From Lamellibrachia columna (taxonomy: Eukaryota; Annelida; Polychaeta; Sabellida; Siboglinidae), in assembly GCA_963662155.1 (NCBI GenBank), contig OY759269.1, positions 12,303,574 through 12,367,573 of the forward strand: a DNA stretch of 64,000 bases, read 5' to 3'. The stretch's first letter is position 1, and each line of letters starts with the position of its first letter. The notes below the pieces were generated by a model. That model was not told where the DNA came from. It ran no database searches and was given only the letters and a program-made list of their open reading frames with translations. The translations under genes and the position numbers were made by a program. Below, piece by piece: positions 1 to 12,146 of this stretch.

Positions 1-2029
1 GGTAGATGCCCTAGCCACAGTTGCTCGAGTTGCAGGTTTGGGGTCAAGTCGACCCATTCTGTATATGTCTACTTGACGGCGGTTCCTTTTTGCTTCAAAA
101 TAGTCTCTCATTCTGTTTAGCTTTGTACGTCGTCTGTGTAGCCGCACCGAGGGCCGTCTCGAATATGCCCGTTGGTAGACCACATCATGTTGAATGTCCT
201 TCACTGCCCAAGCAACTATGCCACCCTTTGTTATAGGACACTTTACATTTTCCAGTTTTCGTAGCATTGAGATTCCAGCTCCATAATTGATGCGATCAAT
301 TACGGAACACACTTGTCCCTGTGCATTTCTGCTGAAGTTCACATTCTTTGGAAGGGATGCAGAGAATGATCTGTTGATCGATTCATTCTTGTCCGTGGTT
401 AATCTATGTCGTGTCATCTGAAGTGCTGCATTTCCAAGACGCATTTCTATTAACCCTTGAAGTGTTAACCTATTGGCATCTGTCATGTTTAGCCGTGTCA
501 CACCACTTGCCTTCAGGTGCTGTGATTTATGCCACCAATTGTTTTGCAGTCCGCCTCGGCATACAACTGCATGTCGGCGGCAGTTTTTGCAAGAACCTGC
601 ATAGCAGTCTATGGTAGTTTGAATGATCCGTGGCATTTTACTAGTGATGGTAGTAATGTCACTGGAATACAGTGTGTGCACACTTGTGTAGATCTTCTGG
701 CATCTGGTCTTCACATCTTCAGCAAACATTCTTTTGTTTTCTGCTCTGATAATGGCTGTTTCTCCCGGAAACATTCTGGGGGAGAATGAAGCTTTCATGA
801 TATGTCTAAATTGTGTCTGACCAAGATGTGTTGTGTCAGCCTGTCTTTCTGTGGGGACTGCCAGCGTAGCATCCTGTACCCCACGCGAAGCTGATGCATC
901 TCCATCAGTAGCCACATATCTGATTGCGACATTGTCTTGTGCGAAACTGTGGCCTATCTGTTTGCCAATGTCATACTCCGAGATTGGATCCACTGCTCGT
1001 AGAGTTGCCGAGCATCGCTCATGACCAGGGCATGTGACATTATGACCTTGGCTGCGAAGCATGGATCCTACTTTACACAGCTTACTCTCTAGATGAAAAC
1101 CGACAATCTGGTGTTCATCTGTCTGCCACTCTATGGCAGCTCCAATTGCTTGCGATGCAGCCTGCCCGACTCCATAACTGTTCTTAACTGTTGTTGAGTT
1201 GTACCTCACGTCCATGCTTATGTTTATCGGCGCATTCTCTGGCAGACCACGCAGAATGTTAATTTCTTTTGTTTGCTCTCTTTTCTGCTTCAAATTATCC
1301 ATTGTCGCCTGGGCAGTGATAGCGGCAACCCTGTCTGCATTTCTCTGCAATCCATGTCGGCTTGGAGGGGGGATGTTCGTTGCAGCCAGAATGTTACGTA
1401 TCTTTGCGATTCCTACAGTCGAATCCTGAAGTCCAACGTGGAGTGCCACATTCGATGTGGCTGGTTTTTGACCACAACTGCCAGTGTCTACCTCATCGTA
1501 CAATTTGTACATGCCTGACTGATATTCACAGTGGAGACAACGTAGTGACATTTTCCAGCATAAACCGACTTGTTTTTCGTCATGTACTTCAAAGTGTGGA
1601 GATGTGCATGTCTTGTTTTTTGCATGCTCTGTGAAACACTCATTCCACATTGCCACATTTTTCTGCATGCTTAGCAGACGCATCTCAGACATTCCACCAG
1701 TCTCTTCTGCTTGAAGGTAGCTGTCTGCTAAATCAGGGCATTGATCTAGCCGTGGTCGTAGAATCTTGCTATTTCCACATGCCATCAGCATCGGGCACTG
1801 TTAGCAGTCCACCAGGCGTTACGTGCACCACTCTTGAATATTCATCCATATTCAGTCTTCGCAACCACACGCCACTGTTTTTTTCACGTGTTTCTGATGT
1901 TGCAGCATTTCGTGATTTCAGGTACGCGTGGCCACATTTGAAACGTCGCACATTCTTAATCCCACCAGCTGGTGGCTTACACTTGCTCTCACTCCCACGC
2001 TCACTATTCTCATTTACTGTCTCTTCCAT
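1..2029 (-). pseudogene. Mutator-like transposase pseudogene, copy 1 (partial)
   Basis: The minus strand encodes pieces of a Mutator-like transposase of the kind expanded in mollusc genomes (family assignment from recognition, not from a search). The start used is the ATG at 2029, which begins a polar N-terminus (MEETVNENSERGSESK) followed by PPAGGIKNVRRFK and, after further residues, DEYSRVVHVTPGGLLTVPDADG. Further down, the equivalents of the copy 2 motifs VDVRY-like, ENKLCKV and CPGHERC can be followed in shifting frames, as can a Cys-rich block at 540-640. No single frame stays open, so the copy is inactive. The C-terminus continues past the left window edge. The enzyme would cut and rejoin transposon ends in the nucleus. 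Confidence 0.65.
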
Positions 2030-2690
2030 TTTGTAACAATGCACAGTAATCCAGGCAAAATTGCAGTTGAACGTGACAAACTGTTATTTGAAATCCAGAC
2101 CTCTAATCAGTCAGAAAGTCCAAATGACAGTGACAGAACATCTGTATGATAGGGGGGTAGGGGAGATAATTGCATTAGTAAAGCCTCAGTTTGGACATTT
2201 ATATCAATTTCAGCCAATGACATTGGAGTATAATGACTTATTGGTAAGTTTTTGTTTACTTCAGCTAATTAGACACATGGGCCTACTGTGGAGACCTCCT
2301 GAAGGAGTTCACCCTCCTGTGGCTTGGGAAAATCTTGGACAGAGCAGCATGTTATCTGATAAGGTCTACTGACTCACTGGAGGTGATCCATCAAGCAATT
2401 GCCTTTGTCATTGCAAGTTTGCTAATTAGGTGGTATAATGTTATGCAATAGAACTAGTTGAGTAGTCTGGACTTGATGGAATTCACACTTTAAGGTGAAT
2501 CTTGTGTATATTTACATCTGTGTAATAGGGCAGGAGGTAAAAAAATTAATATAATTTTCAGTGTAAAATAAAAGCTGGCTGAATACAATGTGCTTACAGA
2601 ACATATGCTTGGCTTTCTGAAACATGGTGTTAACAATTCATAAATGCTAGCTGAGTAAGTGTGTACCTTCAAGAGTTAAGGTGGATTATA
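1..2690 (-). mobile_element. Mutator-like DNA transposon, copy 1 (left end outside window)
   Basis: Positions 1-2690 are colinear with 27552-30086, giving two copies of one element in the same orientation about 27.5 kb apart. Similarity stops abruptly after ggattata at 2690, which marks the 5' end of the unit relative to the minus-strand gene. About 640 bp of noncoding 5' sequence precede the coding region. No terminal inverted repeat could be tested because the other end lies outside the window. This copy lacks the internal deletion of copy 2, so it is structurally closer to the ancestor. Confidence 0.75.
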
Positions 2691-2876
2691 GGTCGTTACA
2701 CATTAAAGCGGCTATCCTGGGTATGCACTGCCCAGTGGGGTGGTACTGTTGAAATGTGTCTAAAAACCAAACATATGGACAGATGTAATACATTTTTTGG
2801 CTGAGTGCATGATACATGTGTGTATCTAAAATATGTTAAATTCAATTTTTTTTCGCAAAACTTGTCATTTCTATTT

Positions 2877-3320
2877 GGGATCATGACCCAATTAGACTTC
2901 CTGGTGTGTAGGGCACAGTAATTTTAGGTGTGTCATTTAAAAAAAATCATATCATCTGACATAACTGCATTTGAGCAGGCCCATTGGCAGATTTGCTGGT
3001 AGAACATGTTGGCAGTGTAACTGTGGATTTTTAGATGATTTCAATAGGCGGAAGGATTTTTGGCAATTTTTTCACCACAATGCACGTGTGCGGAGTAATT
3101 CATGCAGAAATTGGTAAACATTGATGGGCATGACACGTTCAGCCATTTAAAAAAGTTAGAAATGTCTAATTTTGACTAAACTCCATCAGCTTGTCAATGA
3201 AATGATGATGACGGCAGGTAAGAAATTTCAGAATTTTTGATGGTCAAGTTTTCTTATAATCATGCAAAACGTTAACATGGCCACCAATGGCAATGGGAAA
3301 TGTAACTGAGTGCTGAACCC
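2877..3320 (+). mobile_element. MITE-like element, copy 1 (444 bp)
   Basis: This segment is the reverse complement of 59296-59746, about 95% identical by eye across the whole length. Its ends are gggatca and tgaaccc. In copy 2 the ends are gggttca and tgaaccc, and the first and last 23 bp match at about 18 of 23 positions as imperfect inverted repeats. It has no open frame of note. A short non-autonomous DNA transposon is the simplest reading. I see no clear target duplication for this copy. Confidence 0.7.
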
Positions 3321-3331
3321 TGCACCGGCCG

Positions 3332-3497
3332 TTGCGTTCCGCGACGACGAGGAGGAAAAAGGAGTTGGATAAAGCGAGATTGGCAACACGAGTGACACTG
3401 AAAAACCAAAAGGGACGTTGGGATCGCCTGAAGACTGTCTTAAAAATGAAAGACAGTGAAGTGGCAGACATTCTATTCGACACGTTAGTACCCTTTC
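3332..3497 (+). CDS. Possible coding fragment interrupted by the foldback element
   Basis: A 166-bp open stretch starts at an ATG and encodes a very basic, helical-looking peptide (RRKKELDKARLATRVTLKNQ, then GRWDRLKTVLKMKDSEVADI). It lies exactly between the MITE end (3320) and the foldback element start (3498). Past 3498 the frame runs into the inverted repeat. The K-x-RW-x-x-LK-x-x-L pattern followed by EVADILFDTL resembles a structured domain more than chance translation, but I do not recognise the family. It could be the remnant of a host or transposon exon split by the insertion. Confidence is low. Confidence 0.25.
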
Positions 3498-4420
3498 TGG
3501 TAATCGTTTACTTAACTGGCCTAAATTATTACGGCTTTATGCCGACGGTTTTTACAGCATTTTTGTACCTGAATGCGTTCCTTACATCATTCCGCATATG
3601 TTCCAGTAAAAAAAGTTCATATATTCTTTAAAAATATTGTGTTTTAGGCCACTTTTAATAAGTTTTACACATCAAAACAGCGGAACCGACTGCATGATAA
3701 ACATAGGCAAAGTCAATCGCCGTACAATGTTTTTCTATCTGGCTGTTCCTACTATGCCTAGATAAACATGGCGCGTGTGCGATTTGCGCATTAGTCACGC
3801 CTCGGTGCCATCAGAACCGCGAAGGCGATGTTTGTGTGTACTGGGCATACAATTACGCAACATAAAAAAAATAAGAGAATTTTTTTTTAGAAAATATAGG
3901 CTCTAAAATGTTTCAAACGAAGAAATTCTAGAAAAAAATAAAAACATTCTCCACAGTTTTCATATTAAACGCAACATTTGTAGAGCACATACAGTCACTT
4001 CTAACGTAATATTTCATATTTTATTTAATTAAATATTTGATGTTGCAAATATTATTTGTATGAAAATGATGTGGTTGATATTAGATGTTATGCGCATGCG
4101 CAACTACAAGGGGACATCTCATTGCATGTCATTGTAAATATAATTTAATTAAAAAGAATGCATGGGTTGAATTATTTGTCGTTTGGTGAGCAAAGGTTAT
4201 TATTTTTGTAATTAAAACATACTGATGATATTGCATGTCATGCACATCTTTAAAGGGACAATTCATTGTATGTCATTGTTAATATAATTAAATTTAAAAG
4301 AACGCAGGGGTTAAATTATCTGTCGTTTGGTGAACAAAGGTTTTTTTGTTATTATGCTGATATTGCATGTCTGGTTTCCTTCTGATGGGGAGGGGTATTG
4401 TTGGGAGGGACGGAGGGAGG
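3498..4420 (+). repeat. Left inverted arm of the foldback element
   Basis: This arm pairs with about 6735-7588 on the other strand. Landmarks shared in inverse order are an exact GC-rich block around 3768-3830 (gcgcattagtcacgcctcgg), the cagcggaaccga block near 3680, and an AT-rich inner part. The inner part holds two related units about 144 bp apart, each containing gtcgtttggtga (4178 and 4322) and gatattgcatgtc. The unit near 4091 carries the palindrome TGCGCATGCGCA. The inner limit is approximate, at the purine-rich gggagggacggagggaggga. Confidence 0.75.
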
Positions 4421-5159
4421 GAGGTATTCTGTGTTGTCCGTTTTCGCAGCATTATCCTGCGGAGAAATCGTGATGTAGTACCGCCTTGCCAGTGATTAAT
4501 GGGAAGAAGAAGATATAGCTCAGAAACAATTTTAATTGTTCATATTAAATAACATTAATTACTTTCTCATAATACACCTGAATTAAAAGCATCCTTTCAT
4601 TGCGCATACACACATTCAACAAAATATATAACATTAATTTACATATTAATAATTAATTAATAAACGTGCTACACTATTGTAACTGCTAGTGTGATTTTGA
4701 CGTGTAATAAATAAAACACAACAGTTTACAGTTATAAATTAGCTTTCTTAGAGGGATGGAGTCGTCATAGAGTATTCAGTATCCTTGCCACAATAATTAC
4801 ATAAAAACAAAAATGTATTATCATTATGGGACTACATAACTTTTCATTATCATTACAAGCCATCATTGTCAGTTTCATTATCATTACCATCAATGGCCAG
4901 TTATATGTAAAGAACTCCATGAACCAACTATTGTAAAAGTTTCTTATATTTATTTGAATGAAAATGTCGCAAAGTAACAATGCTGTTTTAAAGCTGTCTG
5001 CTGGTGTAACTCACACTGCTGCTTGGCGGGTTTATTGATACAGATGTTAAAGACAGTAAGCTTACCCCTGGTCTGGAACTCACATCAGTGAAGTGACCAC
5101 CAACGAATGAATGGCGTCAATTAAAAGCCTGTCCCCATCAGGAGGCTAGTTTGAAAAGG

Positions 5160-5255
5160 ACAGTTAGGTGAGGACTCTTGATAAGCCCATGGTGTCCTTG
5201 TCTGCTTGCCATCTGGGCCTTTGTCTTGGATGGCAATCTTGTTAAATATTGTTAC
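5160..5255 (+). repeat. CR1-type LINE 3' end fragment
   Basis: The sequence ggactcttgataagcccatg, continuing to the block tgccatctgggcctttgtct and a tail of tcttgttaaatattgtta, matches the 3' ends of the two CR1 copies at 15123 and 31721 read on the opposite strand. It therefore lies in plus orientation. It is a short 5'-truncated insertion, more diverged than the other two, nested in the centre of the foldback element. Confidence 0.65.
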
Positions 5256-6734
5256 AAATGGAGTACGGACATAACTCCTCACGGACAAAACCCCTAACGA
5301 TCATTATTATTTTGACCTTGCAGTGATGCAACATAATTTGTCTGCATCTTGGTTATTTAAAATAATTCAGCCACGTACATGTTGACACTTCATATGTATT
5401 GAATAGGAGAAATACCAGTGATGTGGCTAATTGTTTATCAGATGATCTTTACACTTTTTATTATACAAAATCAGTAGACCTAGCATCACATCACAACATA
5501 CATTTATTTTGTCCGGTGATGGTAATGTAGGTATACAGACACACCTACTCCGGATATAATTCCCCTACATAAATGGAAACTAGGACTAAAAAACTTCCTC
5601 ACATAATTACAAAACAATACAACATGCGGTATATGTAATAACCTTTATTTGCATTGTAAAAAATTAATTACACATCTTTATTGTGGGAGGAGGGGTGAGT
5701 GCTGAGTACGAGTACACCACCTGTACCATGGCTAATCCGGCACAGGCTTTATACAATTTTCCTGTTATTGTTGTTCCGATTAACGCTTCGTATATATACC
5801 CATATGTAGGCGCATGCAGAAATAAGGTAAATTGCTGTAGGAAATCCTTGTCCAAGGCTAAATTATAACACTATTTAGTAAGTATTTACATCGAAGCATT
5901 TGCACAAAAGAAATTGTGTGGCATTTGCACGTACTGCTGTGACTGGCGCATAACCGTCGAATACACATTGAATGCACAAGATTGTGTATCCGCTGGATGT
6001 GAACTGTGAATGTATTATCAGTCATTCGATCAAGAAATGTGCATTCAGACAAATCTAGTGATACTACAACTGCACATAGACACAGCATATACGTAAAAAT
6101 CAATACATATGTGGTTTGGTTACTCACCAGTTTAGAAATATAAAAAAACTAAATATGTATTTGGTGTTCCCCCATAATATGAATATGCATATAATTTAAT
6201 TATTATTTTTAAATTATTTAAATGAACATGTTAATGTAAAGAGAGTATATTAAATTGTAAATTTATATAAATTGACTTAAATTTATATAAATTTACTTAA
6301 TAAATTTTTTGTGTGAAACACAAGACGGCAGAGCTGGGATAAAAGTATTTAATGACAGTAGTTTTCACGTAACGTATATACACGACAAGTCAATTGGCAA
6401 CAGTTGTGGTACAATATAATAATAATGCATGTAAACACAGTGAAACATAAACTGTCCATAAAGTTAGCAACACTAGAATGTTTGCAAATTGTCCCAGCAT
6501 GTTGTTTGCTAATTGTCCCAGCATGTGTTCTATCAAAATAAAACATGTATAGATGGCGACACAATTCTAGTTGTCTATACATTATTATGTATCAACATAG
6601 TAAACATATAAGGTGACATTGGAGATACCTAAATTTACTAATATGTCCTAGAACAATAGGTGGGATGTCACTGAAAACGCCAAAGCCTTGATGTGTACAG
6701 GAAGTCAAGGCTGTCATCCCACAAAAAATTTAAG

Positions 6735-7588
6735 TACTCCTTCCCTCCCTCCTTAAAGATGCGCATGACATGCAATATCATCAGTATATATTTTAATTAC
6801 AAAAACAATAACCTTTGTTCACCAAACGACAGATAATTTAACCCATGCATTCTTTTTAATTTAATTATGTTAATGACATGCAATGAGTCGTCCCTTTAAA
6901 GTTGCACATGCGCATGACATGCAATATCATCAGTATAATTTTTAATTACAAAAACAATAATCTGTGTTCATCAAATGACAGATAATTTAACCCATGCATT
7001 CTTTTAAATTTAATTCTATTTACAATGACATGCAACGAGATGTCCCCTTGCAGTTGTGCATGCGCATAACATCTAATATCGACCACATAATTTTCATACA
7101 AATAATATTTGCAACATCAAATATTCCATTAAATAGAATATGAAATATTACGTTAGAGGTGATTGTATGTGCTCTATAAATGTTGCGTTTAATATGAAAA
7201 CTGTGGAGAATGTTTTAATTTTTGTATAGAATTCCTTCGTTTGAAACATTTTTGGAGCCTATTTAAAAAAAAAAAATGTCTTCATTTTTTACGTTGCGTA
7301 ATTGTATGCCCAGTGCACACAAACATCGCCTTCGCGGTTCTGATGGCACCGAGGCGTGACTAATGCGCAAATCGCACACGCGCCATGTTTATCATGCAAT
7401 CGGTTCTGCTGTTTTGATGTGTAAAACTGATTAAAAGTGGCCTAAAACACAATATTTAAAAAGATATGAACTTTTTTTACTGGAACATATGCGGAATGAT
7501 GTAAGGAACGCATTCAGGTACAAAAATGCTGTAAAAACCATCGGCATAAAGCCGTAATAATTTAGGCCAGTTAAGTAAACGATTACCA
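6735..7588 (-). repeat. Right inverted arm of the foldback element
   Basis: Inverse counterpart of the left arm. The GC-rich core ccgaggcgtgactaatgcgc at 7350-7369 is the exact complement of the left core. Two inner units repeat at a spacing of about 146 bp (caccaaacgacag near 6820 and tcaaatgacag near 6969). The arms differ by scattered substitutions and small indels, and a stretch of about 50 bp present near 3700-3760 is absent here, so the arms are old enough to have diverged. Confidence 0.75.
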
Positions 7589-7886
7589 CTTTCTTTACGC
7601 GTCTCCGCCTAACCTCGCGCGTCCACCTACCGGATAAATTGCGGTTCTTCTGAATTGTCCGCCAGGAGGGCCATCTTTACCGCCAGTGCCCTGTTAGAAG
7701 CCGGTCTCACCACGAAACATAACACATCAGCCTCACAACGCATAGTTAAACGACTAAGTACCTCAACTAAAACTATGTCACACATGATTTGGCGCCGGAT
7801 TAATTAAAAACATGGCACATTCTCAAATTGTCGAGGCCAGCAGTTTTGTCCTATTATTAAATTGTAGTAACAGAACAACTGCAGAT

Positions 7887-7956
7887 TTTCCCTTGGTGGT
7901 CACGTTAACGTTTTGCATGATTAGTAGAAAACTTGACCATCAAAAATCCTACAACT
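7887..7956 (-). repeat. Fragment of the MITE family
   Basis: About 70 bp including cacgttaacgttttgcatga and gaaaacttgaccatcaaaaa match the central-right part of the MITE. The orientation is that of the 59296-59746 copy and opposite to the copy at 2877-3320. Sequence on both sides is unrelated to the MITE. It sits 299 bp outside the right arm of the foldback element. Confidence 0.55.
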
Positions 7957-8250
7957 TCATGACATTCACTGCTACTATGCTGCCAATGTGTGAACAAGTT
8001 AAGTTTCGTCAAAATCACATACCTCCAACAAATTGGGAGTTTTCGTAAAATATTAATATGCTGCTGGCACTGGTGTTTCGAGAACGTCACCACCAAAATA
8101 ATAATAATAAAATATGATATCTACATAGCACCATCATCACATAGTGCTCTATGGAGTGCCATAAAACACTAACATTATATAGCCTTTTTGTTTTGGAAGT
8201 GACGTGGAGTGATATAATGAAAGCATCGAGTTACTAAAATGCAAGGAAGG

Positions 8251-8307
8251 AAATCAACGTAATAATTTACATGTAAAAGGAAATCAACGTAATAATTTAC
8301 ATGTAAT
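8251..8307 (+). repeat. Two-copy 30-bp tandem duplication
   Basis: The unit gaaatcaacgtaataattta plus catgtaaaag occurs at 8251-8280 and again at 8281-8307, where the second copy is cut short after catgtaa. Confidence 0.8.
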
Positions 8308-8898
8308 TGATTAAGGATTGGCAGACGTTTGGTACGATGACAATAAAACTGATGCCGATTGATCAACTAATGCGAATCGAGAATAATAAACCGAATCTGA
8401 ATATATAATGATCGATATTCTTTTGTTTAAAAAATAAGAGACCAATGACGTGAGTGACACTTAGCCATTATCAGCCATTTGGTTGCACCTCCTATCGGTC
8501 GGTGGAGAGACCAATCCACAGTCACCGAGTCTCTTATAGTTGCGTATCGAGCAGCTCTCAGGGGAGAGGTTTGTCGGCCCCCAGACCATCATGTAGTCCT
8601 CCACCCAAACTACTGACAACCCCTATGTGTTGAGCTAGCAACCTCTTATGACAGCACGTCTACCCGTTTATATAGTTTGTAAACCCTTCCGGCCGAATTT
8701 GTGGTGTGAACTCTTGAAACATGTTCACTTTACGTTTTTTCTGTTATAACAACATTTAAATAAACAATTTATTCATTAGAATGTTTCTTATATGACCTAG
8801 TTCAAGTTGTAATACAGTAAAATGTATAACATGCATCAGTAATATTACTAGTCTATGTCATTGATATTTAATTATGCAGATTCAGTGGTGGAAATTAT

Positions 8899-8934
8899 GC
8901 GCATGCGCCGGAAGTGCTCACTCTAAGATGGCGC
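8899..8934 (+). promoter_or_regulatory. Promoter-like cluster: NRF1, ETS and YY1 motifs
   Basis: Three motifs typical of metazoan housekeeping promoters lie within 36 bp: GCGCATGCGC (NRF1-type, 8899-8908), CCGGAAGTG (ETS-type, 8908-8916) and AAGATGGCGC (YY1-type, 8925-8934). The motifs are seen directly; promoter activity is inferred. The YY1-type motif contains an ATG that opens only an 8-codon frame. No downstream exon was recognised, so this could be a decayed, noncoding or very distant promoter. Confidence 0.45.
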
Positions 8935-10318
8935 ATACAACAACGTCGGCCCGTTAACTGTCATCAATAACGTGTACCTTGGGAATGCAACATAAGACAA
9001 GTGGAAAACGTTTATTATTTTGCCAACAGTATCATCGAACAGTTGTATTAAATGGTATTATCTGTTTATTATCTATGAATATAATCATTCCCATCGCCGT
9101 TACTTTGTGGAACAAATGCGCACAACAGTTACGTTAGCCAACAATCAGTCAAATGCTTAGAAAGTGTGTCGTCTCCATCCAATTGAAGAACAAATAATAT
9201 ATCCATTCAACATAGGGCCTACATGAACCTGCTAAACTACGCAAATCCGACATTCTACCTAATATAGACTCGTACTAGGGCTACATCACTAGAACTCTCC
9301 AGTGCGGTCACAATCTAGTCACATTTTGGAAGCGGTTAATACATAATCATGAGTTGCATCAGAAGAATAGAAATATAGTTGTCACTAGTAATTAACGTGT
9401 CCCAATACATTAATCATAACTCCATATGAATGGCCAATTGTTTGTAGAATCCGAGCAGAAACGGCATATGTATCAACATTAATACTATATCAAATATGTG
9501 TATTCCACAGAATATATATTATTGATCTACAAAGCCAAATAACGTTTATTCACAAACCTAGAGAATCGAGGCCGAAATTGTGTTCAAATCAGTGACACTT
9601 CTTCGGTGGTATTCCGCATTCTGTTAGGTCATAAAGTCGCTGTTTATGATGCACCGTTTGTTTTCGTAGTAGCTGTTTCGTATCACCTCTTTTTCACCTA
9701 TTTCGTCTGACTGGCTGTCAACGCAACGCACTTCAACCGATTTAGCTTAAATCAGCTGTTACAGAGAAGTCCACGTGAACCACGCAGTGTGTGCTATAGA
9801 CAAACCATGTGTGTTGAAACAGACCACTTCCCATCGATTGTTATGTAACACATGCTAAATGCAAGAACTGCCCGCATGCTGGCTCGTAAACAGCAATTAA
9901 GCAATGTGGTCTTTTGTCTGTGCTGGAAGAGTTGGCAACGAACCACGACAGGCATTGTTGTCCTGTTTGCATCAGATAATCTTCAGCAGCTCCACTCATT
10001 GACACTTGTCAACGCCATCAACGACGTTGAAATCCTCACTTAGAAGCGCAGTTTCTATGTCGCAATTATTCTGGTATCGTAATTGTAACGACACATGCAT
10101 GTTGTTCTATCGAGGACACGTAATCAGTCCGGTTACAACAATTTTCTCAGCACTTTTATAAAAAAAAACAAAGGTACACATCAGTTGTGTGAATTCAGTG
10201 TTCTGCTGTAAATGTACGTGTGATTTCAATGTAGTCCGTGGTGAGGTTGGCACAGATACTGGTCGTCCAATTTTGTTTCCCATTCTTCATCACTAGTCCA
10301 CAGCATATTCTAATGACA

Positions 10319-10893
10319 GGTGGAGTCCAATGTATTTACTCACGAGATATGGAGTCCACAGCATTGACCACCAAGAGATGGGATCCATAGCTTTCACTCA
10401 CGAGAGATGGAGTTTATTGCATTTATTCATGAGAGATGGAGTACATAACATTTACTCATTAGAGATGGAGTCTACAGCATTTACTCTTGAGAGATGGAGT
10501 ACACTGCATTTAATCATGAGAGATGGAGTACATAGCATTTATTTATGAGAGATGGAGTCCACAGCATTTTCTCATGAGAGTGGGGGTCCACGGCATATAC
10601 TCATGAGAGAGGGAGTATACAGCATTTACTCATGAGAGACAAAGTATGCGGCATTAAGTTATGACAGATGGAGTCCACAGCATTTACTCATGATAGATAT
10701 AATACACAGTATTTACTCACGAGATATGGAGTCCATAGCATTTACTGAAGAGAGATGGAGTCCACAGCATATACTCAAAAGAGATGGAGTAAACAGCATT
10801 TATCCATGAGGGTTGGAGTCAATAGCATTTACTGATGAGAGATGGAATACACAGCATTTATTCATGAGATATGGAGAACACAGCATTTACTCA
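10319..10893 (+). repeat. 29-bp minisatellite, about 20 copies
   Basis: The consensus unit is about gagagatggagtccacagca followed by tttactcat (29 bp). The copies are clearly diverged (ctcatgagag, ctcacgagat, ctcttgagag and so on), so the array is old or evolving slowly. A short open frame across part of it is a by-product of the repeat. Confidence 0.85.
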
Positions 10894-12146
10894 CGACTGA
10901 TTTCTGCACTACAGGGTTGTTTTAAAACAATTCCAGTAATCCAATAAACTGTTGGACAGAATTGTCCCCTCTACCCACGCCAATATTTAAAAACAAAACA
11001 AATTGCAAGCACTCTACACGCATTGCCAATGCGGACTACTGACCCATCCACATTGACTCACCCCTATATATCAATTTTTTTATTATTGGAATTTTTAGCA
11101 TGATGGAAGCTTGTTCATCACTGGATCCTGATTGGCTAAAGTTTAGCCAATCATCAGTTTCAATGCAACTGTTACAACAGAAGTAATCAGAAACTGGCTT
11201 GATTGCATCCGATTCAATATTTACAATATATACGAAATAACAAATTATACAATAGATTGCAAGGTAACCATATAGAGTGTAATACAAAGCTCTATTTCAA
11301 CTGAGATGGTGGCCTAGTGCACCAATTAGGTAAGTAAATACACTACTAAGACCTACTCATGTTTTTAACACGAGACCCTAAATAACCATTTATCCACCCA
11401 CGAGATGACCCTATTAATGTGAACCACCCAGACCATGAATTTGGTGGTGGCTAATTTACGGGCACCAAAATCACACTAATGAATATTCTTGATATGCAAT
11501 GAATATTCCTAACATGCAATGATTGAACAATTGAAGTGAAACTTTCAAGTGGTATTAAATATAAATTGTTAAAATTTCTATGCCATTTAATCATTTCAGT
11601 CATGAGAGTGTACATGGTTGCCACTTATGAATATTGAACAATCAGCTTCCTGTGTCCCTAAACAAATCACAATCCATATTTACATTTATTGCCCACTGTT
11701 GTAAGAAAGCCCAGAAAGCTTCAATAATCAAGTTCTGACCTACTTTTTGTTCCCAGAGTTTAAACAAAGATTGTAACCAGGGATTTCTCGGTTGCTGCAC
11801 CAACTCTTTGGAATTCACTCTGTTAGTGTTAGGTCAGTAGGAAACATCTGAAGACTTACCCTTTCAACCACGTTTAGTTCCTTAGCTCCTAGCATATATT
11901 CATCCATATGTTTACCACTTTAAAACTGTATATGACTTTGAAGATTGCCTAGCCCATTTGTTTTGATGCACCTCTGAGCTTGGGTTTCAGAAGATTTCAG
12001 CGCAATAGAAGTTATTGTATTTTGTTATGATGTATTCTGAATAAATTGAATTCTGCTGTGAATGAGTGAAAGAAACTGTGTGAGTGAAAGAAACTGTGTG
12101 GCACTGAGCAATATACATACTCCTCTTCCCATACTAGTGCTAGCTC
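10894..12146. other. Unassigned sequence
   Basis: No gene or element was recognised. A small direct duplication, gagtgaaagaaactgtgt, occurs twice near 12064-12099. The right edge meets the 3' end of the minus-strand gene that stops at 12147. Confidence 0.55.

Larger units (their letters stand above)
3498..7588. mobile_element. Foldback-type DNA transposon with long inverted arms (4.09 kb)
   Basis: The outer ends are TGGTAATCGTTTACTTAACT on the left and its reverse complement on the right. CTTTC directly flanks both sides (3493-3497 and 7589-7593) as a 5-bp target duplication. The arms are inverted copies of one another over about 0.9 kb, so the element can fold into a very long hairpin. The 2.3 kb centre (about 4420-6735) has only short meaningless frames and contains a CR1 LINE 3' end at 5160-5255. 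No transposase is present, so it must have moved using an enzyme encoded elsewhere. Confidence 0.75.
7594..10318. other. Mostly unassigned intergenic sequence
   Basis: No gene is convincing here. The stretch contains the MITE fragment (7887-7956), a 30-bp tandem duplication (8251-8307) and a promoter-like motif cluster (8899-8934). From 8946 to 10318 I see only AT-rich sequence with short chance frames. Confidence 0.6.
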
